Below are positions 35,322-48,007 of a DNA stretch of 64,000 nucleotides, piece by piece. Position 1 is the first letter of the stretch; each line of letters starts with the position of its first letter. A program made the translations under genes and the position numbers. The stretch lies in assembly GCA_030280995.1 (NCBI GenBank), contig JASXTE010000005.1, positions 28,057,501 through 28,121,500 on the forward strand, in the 5' to 3' direction. The notes beneath the pieces are model-generated. The model saw only the letters and a program-made list of their open reading frames with translations. It did no database searches and was not told the DNA's origin. Origin of the DNA: Hemileia vastatrix. Taxonomy: Eukaryota; Basidiomycota; Pucciniomycetes; Pucciniales; Zaghouaniaceae.

Positions 35322-35995
35322 ATGAACGAGGTTGTCGAAAATTCCTCCAGCTACTTCGATACGCACTATCGCAAATCACAACCTGAATTACCGTACCGCA
35401 ATACTACGTCGTTGACCAATATTCAAAATAATCTCTTTCTAGAAGAACCAGATTATTTAGTCGATTCATCATCAATGCACATACCTGAAAGTGATAATGA
35501 ACTCGCCTTCTTTGGAGACTATTGCTTAATGTGTGCTACTGTTTCTAGATATCTTATGATGCTGGCTGATATTTTGAATGTTTGTAGGTGTGATAAATTA
35601 TGTAAGGGTCCAACGATTTATTGCTCCGCAAAATGCAAAGAGAAGGATGCTGATGAACAGCCTACTAGTCCGATGGTGCTCTGTTAGTATCAAGTTTTAT
35701 TAAAAAAATACTCATTGATCGCAGATATATATGAATTGTTTTCGCTCCTTTATGTCCGTATTTAGCTCTGTTTTCGTCTTGCGTTCCTCAAAGCCAGTCT
35801 TCCACCCCATCCTCGAGTGCTTCTCCCTCAACCTTGGCATCACCATATAGTTCGTCTATTGAATCTTCCGGCCGCTTGGCTATACTTTCTTCTGGACCGC
35901 CTGGTGCTTTTGAAGAACCATTCCCTTTAGATTTGGGTGAAAGCATGTTAACCAGTTTATTTCCCGAGTTTGAGATGAAGGCTCTACAGGAATAA
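35322..35995 (+). CDS. Cys/Ser-rich protein of the fungal Ecl1-like type, 177 aa
   Basis: Exons 35322-35530, 35588-35682 and 35766-35995 (introns 57 and 83 nt) join to exactly 178 codons. Splicing brings together the motif DYCLMCDKLCKG, followed by YCSAKCKEKD (about residues 65-90): two CxxC-like pairs that probably bind a zinc ion. This Cys pattern near a short Ser-rich protein is typical of the fungal Ecl1-like (life-span regulatory factor) family, which responds to starvation and stress; that assignment is from pattern only. The N-terminus is polar and the C-terminal ~90 residues are Ser/Pro-rich, ending in an acidic helix (FPEFEMKALQE). It is the only intact host-type gene in the window, with no transposon gene within 6 kb upstream, and probably has a long spliced leader. 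Confidence 0.7.
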
Positions 35996-36680
35996 GCTTC
36001 TCATAACATTCGGCAATGTACAACATGTTTTTTGGGATATTTTTAGCTAAATCCAGCCTCCGAAAAAATAAAATCAATTGTTACATGCATTACAAAATTA
36101 AAATTAAAACATTGTTGAGTAGACGCACAATTTTCATATATTTCAAAACCAACACTTTGATATTCATACATTCTCTATGCGGGCACTATATTAGAAGATA
36201 CAAGTCCGCACCATCTTGTCGTTTTTTGTTTGATATTCTATGAAAAATGATATATACACATATATTCATCTATTACTTTTGTATTCTTGTTTGTTTTATG
36301 ATGCTGTATGCTTGTGAATGAAAGGCGTATGCAAAGTAGGAGGGGCTAAAAAAAATAAATGCCAAAAAAATATTTGAGCTTGTCACCTCAAAAATTTTGG
36401 GAGAACAAGTTCATTATGCTTAAGTAGGTATAGTGGATGGAAATAAGTTCTAGTGGTTTTTTTTGCATAAATCCAAGATACCTGTTTTCCACTTGCAGCC
36501 ACCACATCATAAATACAAGGAAGTAGTTAATTACTTTAGATTCTTCACTTTCTTCACTTTCATACAGCAGGGGAGTTGAGTTTTTTCTGGTTTGTTCTGA
36601 CTATTTTTAATGCCTATAAAATATTAGCAAGTTTTTGTCTGTTTTTTTTTACTACTGTTACCTCTAGAGCTGGAACAAAA
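35996..36680. other. 3' region of the Ecl1-like gene and spacer
   Basis: No gene seen. The first part presumably holds the 3' UTR and poly(A) site. Confidence 0.5.
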
Positions 36681-36707
36681 CTGCAACCAATGCATGAAAG
36701 GTTGCAG
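36681..36707. repeat. small hairpin
   Basis: CTGCAACC and GGTTGCAG form an 8-bp perfect stem with an 11-nt loop, followed by an A16 run; the composition becomes pyrimidine-rich to the right. Confidence 0.7.
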
Positions 36708-36925
36708 TCTGACAAAAAAAAAAAAAAAACACCTTTGTAAAAAAATTTTTAGCTGCAAATTTACCGCTCCTGTTAGATCAAGTAGCTCTCTTGGCCTGTC
36801 AACCCACCAAGCTCCTGTCTTCCTCCAGTTTATCCCTCACCTATTGCTCCGCAAACTGCCATGGTGTTGGGTTCTCCTTTGCCAACTAAAACCTTTTTCA
36901 TCTTTCTCTCCATCCTTCCCTTCTC

Positions 36926-36967
36926 TATAAAACCTTGAAGATGGAGAGAATTTTCAATTTGGTAAGT
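36926..36967 (+). promoter_or_regulatory. possible TATA box, start codon and first exon
   Basis: CTATAAAAC near 36926 is followed by ATG at 36941, seven codons, and a GTAAGT donor at 36961. This could be the first exon of the degenerate gene continued at 48008, or a promoter within a repeat. Confidence 0.25.
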
Positions 36968-37219
36968 TTCTTTTCGCCTCCTTTTTTTTTGCTTGCTTGC
37001 TTGCCTACTAAAGTCACTTGTTTCTTTCCCTCCCCAATTGTTCTTTCTTTCTGTTCTTCACTTCTCTCCAATTCTCTCCTCTGTCTTTCCTCTCTCATAA
37101 TTTCTGTATTTCTTCCTCCTAGTCCTTCCTCTCTTCCTCTCTTACTCTTGTTTCCATGTTTTTCTTTTTTCTCTCTCTAAATTTTGTCCTGTCTGTCTCT
37201 GTCTAACCTTGGCTAGAGC

Positions 37220-37457
37220 ATGTTTACTACCAATACGTTGAGCTGCCTCTTTCCCTGTAGCCTTACCTATTGTGTGTCCACTATATTTTTGTGGCTCTCT
37301 CCCTATAACCTTAGCTATTTCATGTTTACTGCCAATCTATTGACCTATCTGTCTCCCATTAACCTTACCTATTGCATGTTCATTCTATTTACTTGTCGCT
37401 CTCTTTCTAACATTTGTTATAGCATTTTTACTTCCAATCTATGGAACTGACTCTTTC
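37220..37457. repeat. CT-rich minisatellite, left part
   Basis: Units of alternating ~48 and ~54 bp contain CCTTACCTATTG or CCTTAGCTATT, then a Thr/Cys-rich-looking CT tract. The same repeat continues at 47745-47935, so the 10 kb in between was inserted into it. Confidence 0.75.
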
Positions 37458-37546
37458 TGTCAGCCTGGATATTCCCAGGACTGAGTAAAACATGCATAGA
37501 AAATATGCTAGACACATATATTACACATGGGGACAATAAGTGAAAG
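37458..37546 (+). repeat. left fragment of an interrupted LTR
   Basis: Starts TGTCAGCCTGGATATTCCCA, like the LTR starts at 37547, 45205 and 24999, but stops after 89 bp where the 8.8-kb Gypsy element begins. I infer that the remainder is 46385-47708. Confidence 0.6.
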
Positions 37547-38722
37547 TGTCAGCCTAGGTATCTCCAGGACTGAGTAATTCTTATGTTTAAAGTAAGATAA
37601 CCTTAATTAAATTAAGCTTATCACTTAAGAATAAGGTTATAATACTTATATATATGGTTATAATACATATATATATAATTATTACACTATTATATGTCTT
37701 ATAGTAGTTTAAATAGCTTATCCATAGCCTAATAATACTTTTTAAGGTGTTAATGGAGTCATAATATACTCATCTTCAGTGATATTAAGTAATTATAGAC
37801 ATAAATAAGCTTATATGCATACATAAACTTCATATTCAGTGAATTATGTAGTTATATTATGTATATTTTGGTCTATAAGTGGGTTTTAACCTCTTAATAG
37901 CCTATAACCTTTATTTTTCTGCTTATTTTAGGTATATGGACATATTCAGTGGACTCACAACACCTACACAAGCATATACACCTTTTTTGGGCGCATATAC
38001 CCAGTTTGGACAACTTAATCTTCTTCCTTTGATAGATTTTCACAGATTTATGGGTTGGGATATCACTACTGGGTTAATATGGATGCTTGGGGATGTTATT
38101 GGGGGCTTGGGAAGTTAATTTGGTTACTTTACATGCTTTGTGTTTCATTATATACTCTTTGGATGAGTTATTTTACCTGTTTCTTTATGGTATCTGCTTT
38201 TATCTGTTTATTCTATTTATGGTATGGGTCTGTGGTATGATTAATTGTGATGGAGGGTCCTTACTGGAGGTCTGGGTGTTGAATATGCTTGAAGTGGACG
38301 CCATGGGGAGGTGATGGTCCCTCACAGTGCTGTAATTGCCAGGGATAGCAGTGACATCATCTGGATTGAAGGTCTGTGCACTCCAGTGGATTTTGGTATA
38401 AGTAAGGAGGGATTTGACGGGTTATTGGACATCACTTACTTACTACAAATCAATTAAGCACTAAAAACAACTATTATCATATAGAAATATATTATCAAGC
38501 ATTTATAAACTGATATTATCTTTATACAAGCTATAACTATATTTTATTTATCTATTTTCCACCAGTAGCATGCATAAAAATCCAAGTATTGTGAGTTTAT
38601 ATTGAGAATAACTATTTTATTAGTCTTCCCCAGAGGTTTAATCACTAAATCATTTATAAATAAGTAGTAGGAACATTAATATTTACTATTAAATCATACT
38701 TAGATACTAGCAAACAGTTACA
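37547..38722 (+). repeat. 5' LTR of the 8.8-kb Gypsy element
   Basis: Matches 45205-46384 along its length with scattered differences. The sequence after it (ATTGGGGGTC) is the likely primer-binding site region. Confidence 0.85.
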
Positions 38723-39227
38723 ATTGGGGGTCTTTCCTTAATTAGTACTTATTATTTAGTATAAGCCTTAGGACATGATTTTACTCTAGTATATCTCATA
38801 CAAACCAAATATTTGGGTCTGAAGCAAATTAGTGGGTCATAATAACTCAGTGATTGCAGAAAAGAACCCTTATAATAATTTTACTAGTTTTTTATAATAA
38901 AAATGAGGTATTTACAGTAATAACTTTACCCAGTATAAATCCAATTTTAATTGTTACTTGGACACCAATATAGCACCCAATTAAATTGGTATTTGGTTAA
39001 AGCTTGGTAAGCTAAATATTCAACCTTATAAAGATCTAGTTAAACTTATTATTTTATTTTTAACAGATTTTTTTAAATTTTTCTTATATTTTATTCAAAT
39101 AAATTCAGATATAAATTCAGGGTAAGCTCCAGTGCTTTTATTAGTAATTATATTGCTAATAGTTTTGTCTACTAATTACCATACAGGTTTTTTTTTTGTA
39201 GATGTGAATAATAGTTATTAAGTTATA

Positions 39228-41177
39228 ATGAATGCTCTAAAAGACAATTTAAGTGATAAACCTGATTTTAACACCAGGTCTAAAGCTAAAAACACTGTTC
39301 CAGGACATCACTATGGAGGGCCAATCCTACCCACAGTCAGAATCAATGAGCATAGAAGAAAAGGACACCTTATTAAAAAAGATGACAATAAAAAAGACTT
39401 CACCTCCTCTTCAGAATCAACTGTCCTATGTAGAAAAATAGGTTCTGAAACTAAAGGAGTCAAGATCTACCATACTAAAGGAGGTAGAACAGCTGCAAAA
39501 CAACTGCAAGGTGGGATTTCAGAAAATGAACCAAACTTTGGCAGATTTAAAGGGAGGGCAGCCAAACCAACAACCCCCTACCCAAAGAGGATCAATTCAG
39601 TCACAGGACAAGATCTTGGTAGAGAAACGGAGGTTGGATTGGTTCCATCAGCAGTGGTCAAGCCACAATTGAAAAAGGGATCCACCCCCTCACCAGACAA
39701 CCTCAGCTCAGCCCTACAGAGGAAAGCAAAAGCGCCAAAAGTCAGGGCTTGCTCCTATCCCATGGTAAGTATATTACCCTCTCAGATTGAACACAATATT
39801 AATGATTACAATTTAGGTAATGTTCTTTATGTGAAATATGTCCAGAAAATTGAGGAGGACTTAAGACAATTAGGTTTTGATGTAGATACACCTGATTTAT
39901 TTTTTGTTAATAACAATAGTACTATTTACAATAATATTACAGTCAACCCTCAGTTTCCACCACTTATTATTGAGATGAGAACCTCACAAAATAGTGAAGA
40001 ATGTGGGAAGGAAGAAATGGAGTATTTTAATAATAACCCAACTGTCCATAGAATTAATTCAGAATTATGGAATAGAATGACTGAGTGTGAGGAACAGACA
40101 ATTAAGCTCACAAGTGAAACAATTTTGTCATTGAAATTGAATATTTCTCAATTGGCAACAAGAATTAAAGAATTAGAGAATGAAAACTCAGCTCTAACTC
40201 TTAAATATAATTCTTTAAGTAATAAATATAGTGACCTTTCAAACAAATTCTGTGAGTTAGAAAAATTGTATGAAGCACATTTATTAAAATATGAATCAAG
40301 AACAAAGTTATCTTTTTCAAAAAAAAATCAGAGTGTCTCTGATATGTTACAACGATTAACTAAGCTTGAGATTGAAACTTCTAATCTACTAATGAATCAG
40401 GATAATCATAAGTATACACACTATAATAATAATCATTTAATTTTTAAAAATGAATCTCAATAATTTCCAATGCTACCACAAGTAAAACCATCTGGTGGAA
40501 GTGTCAAGTCTGAGAAGACAAATGTAAGTCACATATCCATGCAAGAGGAAACACAAGATCATTTATCCAGAGTAAATGAGTTATTGAATTTACATAAGAT
40601 TATTGAGACTAAATCCAAGCAGAAGAACTGGCAAAAGATTGATCAGTACCCAACTTATGATGGGGAAGCCAGCTCTGATTGGAAGCATTTTATTCAAAGA
40701 ATTTTTAATTTAAAACTCTCATATAAGTTACCAGATGAAGAAATAACATAATAAATAATTTTTTTGTTTAAGGATGTTGCTTTAATATGGTTTGAAGCTG
40801 TATTAAGTAAGGGTAAAGATTACTCTTGGGCTGAATGAAAACACCTGATTGAAAAATAATTTGGAGGTTCTAAATTCAGACTAGCTCAGCAAAGATTATA
40901 TGAGAAAACTAGGTATAATCCATTGAATGGTGAAAAACCAATGGTATTTTTAATGAATTTAAATAAAATATTGAAAGCCATTGAGCCAAATATGGATTTC
41001 AACTTATGGAAAGATAAAATAATATATAAATTACCTATATCTGTCAGAGATATTGTTGCAGCTAGAACAATAATGGTTAGTGAATACTCTGAATTTATTA
41101 ATATTTGTAATGAAATATTATTGAACCATAAATATGAAGCAAGGTACACCACTTATAAAAAAATAATGAACCTGTGA
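39228..41177 (+). pseudogene. gag of the 8.8-kb Gypsy element
   Basis: A 411-codon frame (39228-40463) starts with a basic, Pro-rich region and contains a long coiled coil (about residues 280-360). After a stop, the capsid-like part continues: YPTYDGEASSDWKHFIQRIF near 40650, then further frames with WFEAVL, RLAQQRLYEKTRY and LNKILKAIEP up to 41177. Stops at 40461, 40749, 40836 and 40857 interrupt it. Gag forms the particle that packages the RNA. Confidence 0.8.
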
Positions 41178-41484
41178 AAAATCAGCATTCAAAAAAACTG
41201 CAGGAAAAGCAGAAAAAACCTACTGCACCTGTAGTACCTAAAAGGTATGAGGCTAATACTTGTTATAAGTGAAATAGGCCTTGGGCTAAAAGTAAAAAAT
41301 GTGAGGAAAATATAAATATTGTTGAAAATAAACATGAATCTGAAATTCAAACAGAAAAAGTAAAGATTCAAGTGATTATGACAGAAATATCTCATATAGT
41401 GATGAAAATGAAGTCTGTATGCTGGAAGATGATTTGTCCATCTTTGAAAATCCAACATTAAGTATGGACTCAAATTAATCTTTA

Positions 41485-44400
41485 ATGAATTTTGAGGATT
41501 CAGAAATCATTAAGGATATACAAGCTGATAACTTAAAAATGACACCTATCATGGTTCCAGCTATAATTTCTGGAGAAAATGTAAATATAGTATTGGACAC
41601 AGGAGCTGCTGGTTCTGTTGTTTCTACAAATACATTACAGAAAATTGATAGTGATTATAATTCAAAGCTTGAACCCCTTAAAAGTAAAAATTGGAGAGGT
41701 TATAGATCAGTACTACACCCCAATGATAGATAAAAAGCTGCTGTTTTCTTTAAACATCAACATGCTTATGTTAGAGTAACTTGTGACTTTGTAGTAATGG
41801 ATAATACTAATTGTAGTAGCTTTTTTATCATTGGAAATGACATTCTGACTAAGTTTGGTGTGAAAATAGACCCTGCTAATAATAAATTTACAATTGGCAT
41901 GAATGGTAAAAGAAAGTTTAAAATAAATTTTTTTAACACAATCTTACACATTGAGTCAGTAATAGATATTCCTTGCAAAGGAAGAGAATCCAATGAGATG
42001 GAACTTCTTGAAACAGAAATTTTTAAAGCATAATTTAGCACTCAGATAAGTGAAGCTAAGAAGACAAATATTTTGGACTTAATTATAGCATTTCAAATGG
42101 CTTTTGCACATGGGACCAATGAACTTGGCCTTGTAAAAGATCATAAAATGAAGATTAGTTTAACCTGTGATATGGATAATATTCCTAATATTCTTAAAAA
42201 GAAACCATATCCTGCTTCACCAATGAAGAGGAAAGACATAGAGGATAATATTAAGATGTTATTAAAAATGAACATTCTTGAGAGGCTGAAACTGCACCAA
42301 AAAATTGTGTAATATCACCAGTGCTAATTTCTTATGAAAAAGATAAAGCAAGACTGCAGTGATTATAGAGCATTAAATACATTTACAGTAGATGATATTT
42401 ATCCCTTGCCAAGGATTGCCTCTATACATGCTACCCTTAAAGGTGCTAAATACATAAGTTTCCTAGATGGAAATAAAGGGTACCATCAAATTCCTGTTGA
42501 AAAGAATTCACAGAACTTTTTGTTGATAACAACACATATGGGAATATATAAATATGTCAGGATGCCATTTGGACCAAAAAATTATACTTCAGTGTTTCAG
42601 AAGTTAATGGATATAACATTCTATAATGAAATGATTAAGGGATAGTTAATGGTATACATTGATGACATCATATTGTTCTCTAAGACATATGATGAACACT
42701 TAATCCATTTAACAAAGGTATTTCAGAAGATGGATGAAATAAAAATGAACCTTGAATTGAAAAAATGTAAATTTGAGTTTGAGTCTTTAAAAGTGCTTGA
42801 TCATATTGTATCCAACTTACAAATATGTGTAGACCAAAATATGGTGGCTGAAATCAAGAATATTGGAATTCCTCAAAATTTAAAGGATGTACAATATTTT
42901 CTTGGTATGTGTGGTTATTATAGACAATAAATAAAGAACTACCAATTAATTGCTGCACCATTGACCACACTGATAAAGAAATAAGAAGCTTTCATTTGAA
43001 ATAATGAAAGACAAAAGCCTTTTAATAGGTTGAAATGATTTTTGATGACAGCTCCTATCATTGGATTTCCAGATTTCCAATTACTTTTGTATTGTATACT
43101 GATGCAAGTTTTATTGGTTTGGGTGCTGCTTTGCATCAAAAACAACTTATTGAAGGGAAAATTTCAGAAGTAGTAATTTGCTATATTTCACCTACTCTAA
43201 TAAGTAGTGAATTGAAATATGGTGCTACTCAAATTGAATGTTTGGCAGTAGTATGGGCTCTTGAGAAGATACATTATTACCTTGAAGACTGAAAATTTGA
43301 GTTAATAACTGACTTTAGTGCATTTAAGTCACTCTTAAACATGAAAACTCCTAATAGACATATTTTTAGATGGCAATTAGCTGTACAAGAGTACAGAGGA
43401 CAGATGACTATTACACATAGAGCAGGAACCTTACATTCTAATGTAGATATGTTATCCAGAGTACCTCTACCTAATAATGATGATAATCCTGCTTATGTTC
43501 CTGAAGCGGAGATTATTAACATTTATGGCATTTATATTGTAGATCTTGAGGATGAATTTATGCAATCAATTATTGATAATTATTCTTCAGATCCTGACTT
43601 GAGTAAAATTACTACAATATTAAATGATCCATCTAATGCATCAATGATTTTTTTAATAAAAACATTACCACAAAAGTGTAAGGAAGCATTAGAAAAAGGA
43701 AAATTTTCTATTGAGGATGGTTTTATATATTACAGGAAATAATTAAGAAATGTAATTGTACTTCCCAATTCAATGAAGGAGTTAATTTTAAGTATATGTC
43801 ATGATGATATTATAGCAGGTCATTTTGACTTCCAGAAAACATTAACCAGATTAAAAAATACAGCTTGGTGGATTAACATGTCTGATGATGTTCAAAAATA
43901 TGTTGAAACATGTGATTCTTGTCAAAAATCTAAAGAATTAACAGGAAAAAGAGCTGGTTTATTACAAAAAATTGAGCAAACAAAAGCTCCATGGGAAATA
44001 GTTAACATGGACTTTGTAACAGGTTTTCCAATAGCAGGGCATAAGAGTTATAACTCCTGCTGGGTAATTGTAGATAGATTTACAAAAATATGTAAATATA
44101 TTCCTACCCGCAAAGAGATTTCTTCAAAGGACTTAGCTTTTTTATTTTGGACAAAATGTTAATTACAGCAAGATTCCCCAAATAAATAGTTTTAGACAGA
44201 GATCCTAAATTTACTTCTGAGTTCTGGACATCACTTTTGGATGTTTCAGGTTATCAATTAAAACTTTCTACAGCACACCATCCACAAATTGATGGGCTAG
44301 AAGAAAGAATGATACAAACTTTAGAAGATATGATAAGAATATATTGTGCTTTTGGTCTTGACTTTAAAGACAATGACAAATTCATTCATGATTGGGTAAC

Positions 44401-45088
44401 CCTTATCTCAGGTTTAGAATTTTCATACAATACTACAGTACATTCTGTCACTGGCAAAAAGCCATTTGAGTTATGGTTAGGTGATGTACCTAATACCCCT
44501 TCTAAAACTCTTAATAAATTACCTAGATTGGATACCCATCCAGGTACAAAGTCTTTTCTTCAGATGCAAGAATTATGCAGAAAGCATGCTTAAGAATGTA
44601 TAAATAAGGCATTTGAGTATGAGAAGAAAAGATGGGATAAAGCCAATAAAGAGAAAATGTTCAAGGAGGGAGATGAAGTCCTTATTTCTACACTAAATTT
44701 TAATTTAAATGGTAATGTTAAATTGAAGGATATATTCATTGGACCATTTGTAGTAAAAAATATTGTTGGTAACAATGCCGTTAAAGTTGTTCTATATGCA
44801 CCATATGATATAAATCATCCAGTGTTTCCTGTTTCTCTTATAAAACCATACCATTCTAATGATACTGCTCTATTTCCAAGAAGATCAGGAAGGCATAAAA
44901 AGCAACCTGAAGAAATAGTTGAAAAGGCAAAAATTGAAAAGATACGTAAAAAGAGACACCTTACAAAAGAAAAGGAAGTTGAGTATCTATTAAGGTTTAA
45001 AAATAAATCAAGTGAATATAACCAGTGGATTCCAGAAAATGAAATCTCTGATCTTAAAAATCTCTTGAAAAAATTTAAATCCAAATAA
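41485..45088 (+). pseudogene. pol of the 8.8-kb Gypsy element (protease, RT, RNase H, integrase, chromodomain)
   Basis: Protease active site VLDTGAAGS is near 41593. Reverse transcriptase runs from 42073 to 42930 with DCSDYRALN, FLDGNKGYHQIP and the catalytic YIDD at 42655-42666. RNase H (YTDASFIGLGAAL) is near 43095. The integrase HHCC part has CHDDIIAGHF and CDSCQKSK, and its core has MDFVTGFP, VDRFTK, DRDPKF and HPQIDGLEERM. The chromodomain YLLRFKNKSSEYNQWIPE is near 44985-45040. At least eight in-frame stops occur. Catalytic motifs of RT survive, so decay is by scattered point changes. Confidence 0.88.
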
Positions 45089-45204
45089 TACTGTTTAATT
45101 CAGTATATGTATCATAGAAAATTTAAAAATTATTTTTCTATTCACTCCTTACTTATTAATTAAAATGTCTTAACATTTTTTATTGTTTTTTTTGGGTGAG
45201 GGAG

Positions 45205-46384
45205 TGTCAGCATAGTAATCCCCAGGACTGAGTAATTCTTATGTTTAAAATATTATATCCTTAATTAAATTAAGGTTATAACTTAAGAATAAGGTTATAA
45301 TACTTATATATATGGTTATGATACATATATATATATATATAGCTATTACACTATTATATGAGTTATAGTAGTTTAAATAGCTTATCCATAGCCTAATAAT
45401 ACTTAACAATGTTTTAATGCAGTCATAATATACTTATATTAAGTGATATTAAGTAATTAAAGACATAAATAAGCTTACATGTATATATCAACTTCATATT
45501 CAGTGAAATATGTAATTATATTATGTATATCTAGGTCTATAAGTGGGTTTTAACCTCTTAATAGCCTATAAACTTTATTTTTCTGCTTATTCTAAGTCAT
45601 ATTGATGTATGCAGTGTACTCACAAAGCCTACACAAGCATATACACCTTTTTCAGGCGCATATACCCAGTTTGGACAACTTAATCTACCATGATGGATTT
45701 TCATGGATTTATGGGTTGGGATATCATTACTGGGTTAATATGAATGCTTGGGGATGTTATTTGGGGCTTGGAAAGTTAAATTGGTTACTTTATATGTTTT
45801 GTGTTTCATTATATACTCTTTGGATGAGTTATTTTACCTGTTTCTTTATGGAATCCACTTTTATCTGTTTATTCTATTTATGTTATGGGTCTGTAATATC
45901 ATTAATTGTGATGGAGGGTCCTTAATGGAGGTCTGGGTATTGAAACATCTTGAAGTGAAAGCCATGGGGAGGTGATGGGCCCTAACAGTGCTATAATTGC
46001 CAGGGATAGAAGTGACATCATCTGGATTGAAGGTCTGTGCACTCCAGTGGATTTTGGTATAAGTAAGGGAGGATTTGATGGGTTATTAGACATCACTTAC
46101 TTACTACACTTCACATAAACACTAATAAACAATTTTTATAACATATAAATATATTATAGAGCATTTATAAACTGATATTATATTTATATAAGCTATAAAT
46201 ATATTTTATTTATCTATTTTCCACCACTAGCATGCATAATAATCCAAGTATTGTGAGTTTATATTGAGAATAACTATTTTACTAGTCTTCCCCTGAGGTT
46301 TAATCACCAAATCATTTAAAAATAAGTAGTAGGACCATTCATATTTACTATTAAATCATAATTAGATACTAGCACACACTGACA
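45205..46384 (+). repeat. 3' LTR of the 8.8-kb Gypsy element
   Basis: Preceded by a polypurine tract (GGGTGAGGGAG); starts TGTCAGCATAG and ends CACTGACA. Contains a (TA)n run near 45320-45342. Confidence 0.88.
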
Positions 46385-47708
46385 GAATGTATACTGTAAG
46401 CATACATACATAAGTGAGATAAGTCAGTTATTACAATATATGTCATTATAATACTTTAAAAACACACATATAACCACCTTTTATAGGTCTTATGTACTTA
46501 ATATTAGGTTGGAATATGTCAAGGTCATATTAAGAACCTTAGACATAAGGTTACAAAATTAATAAGTAGACTTAAAGCTGTTATTTTCATTATTATAGTG
46601 AAATAATAAATAAATGCACTTTAAATCACTTAAAAGTTGAGTATATACACTATAAGTTTTATTATATTTAAATTGTGCTTTGAAAGATCAATTTGTCTTA
46701 TATTGGACTATATATTTGGCTACTTAAATGTATAAAATAATACTTTCCAAAATTGATGTTTTTTATGCTAGAAATGGCTTCTGTGTACTGGCCTTATGCT
46801 GCATGCATTTATCACACGTGCATGGCTTCATTATTAACAAAGTTAGTAATATTACACTATAATCACCCCACATTGTATACTCCACATGTGTTAAAGTTCT
46901 AAAATAAGCGAGAGGCGCATATTTAGTGTCCTAATTTCATTATTAGTGCATTGACCTTATTATATGCACTAATTTTATTAATAACCTCAAGATTGGCACA
47001 CAGATTTCACTAATACACTTAGAATCAACTATTTAGCCAAGGATTTACCTGTGCAAGTTCCTGCATTCAGTCACCCCACATTTCATGTCTTATTTTGGGT
47101 TTCTCAATGATTTCTCAGGCAATTTTTGTCATTTTTACATGGGGGTTTCAAGTATAAATTTGGAATAATTAAGACCTTCCTTTCTACTGTTAATCCCACC
47201 AAATGAGACATTATATTTAGGTCCATTATTTCTTTATTTAGTCTTTTATTTTAAGAATTACACAAATATACTCTCATTTTAGTTATTACTCTATTTTAAT
47301 GGATTAACACATGTTATTTGTGTATTTTGGTGTGTTATATGACTCTTATTATATTATTGGTTTATCCTTGAGGTGATGGGAATGTGCAACTTCTAGTTTG
47401 GGGTGAAATTAGCCATGTTAAGGATTGGTAAATTGAGGGGGAACATAGGGTGATTTATGGGTATAAAAGGGGGAGGTTTTGGGCTTATATTCTACAATCT
47501 TTTACATCACCTTAAAAATATATAAACAAACCAAAAAAATACATATTAATTAGTCTTTTAGATACTGTTTTACATCATTAGTTATATTTTTATACCAACT
47601 GTAATATATATACCATTTATAATTAGTGAGATTAAATTACTGAGACCATTACATTGAATTACATTTTATTAATTAATTGGATTAGGAAAAAACTATTAAT
47701 ACTGGACA
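46385..47708 (+). repeat. right part of the interrupted LTR
   Basis: No coding region. A TATA box (GTATAAAAGGGGG) near 47461 and the end CTGGACA at 47708 sit at the spacing seen between TATA and end in the LTR at 24999-26120. The CT-rich minisatellite resumes soon after. With 37458-37546 this gives an LTR of about 1.4 kb. I found no clear target duplication. Confidence 0.45.
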
Positions 47709-47744
47709 ATTAAAATATTCTAGAAAAACTTGTTAATCAATCTA

Positions 47745-47935
47745 TTCACATCTCTGTACTTGAACAAAGCCTTAAAAATTCCCTGTATCCTTACCTATTG
47801 CATCTTCACTCTATTGTCTTGTCTCCCTCCCTATAATTTTAGCTATTGCATGTTTACTATATTGTCTCCCATTAAAATTACCTATTGCTTACTACCTGAA
47901 AGACCTCCTTGTCTCACTTCCTTTTTCCTTAGCTA
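47745..47935. repeat. CT-rich minisatellite, right part
   Basis: Continues the units seen at 37220-37457 (CCTTACCTATTGCATC, TTTTAGCTATTGCATG, then AATTACCTATTGC). Confidence 0.7.
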
Positions 47936-48007
47936 TTGAAAGTCCCCTGCAACTCTATTGATATCTCTCTCTCTCCCTTTAGTCCTTTCACATGTTCATT
48001 ATATAAA

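Larger units (their letters stand above)
37547..46384 (+). mobile_element. full-length Ty3/Gypsy chromovirus, degenerate
   Basis: Two LTRs of about 1.18 kb (37547-38722 and 45205-46384) start TGTCAG and end TTACA or TGACA. Flanking GAAAG (37542-37546) and GAATG (46385-46389) fit a mutated 5-bp target duplication. Gag, protease, reverse transcriptase, RNase H and integrase follow in the Gypsy order, with a C-terminal chromodomain. The frame is broken by many stops, so it cannot move on its own. Confidence 0.9.

Noticed and set aside
39228..45088. RIP-like C-to-T mutation as the cause of the retroelement stops
   Set aside because: Some stops fit TGG to TGA or CAA to TAA, but where a sister copy can be compared the change is often not a transition (for example GAA or AAA against TAA), so the bias is not shown.
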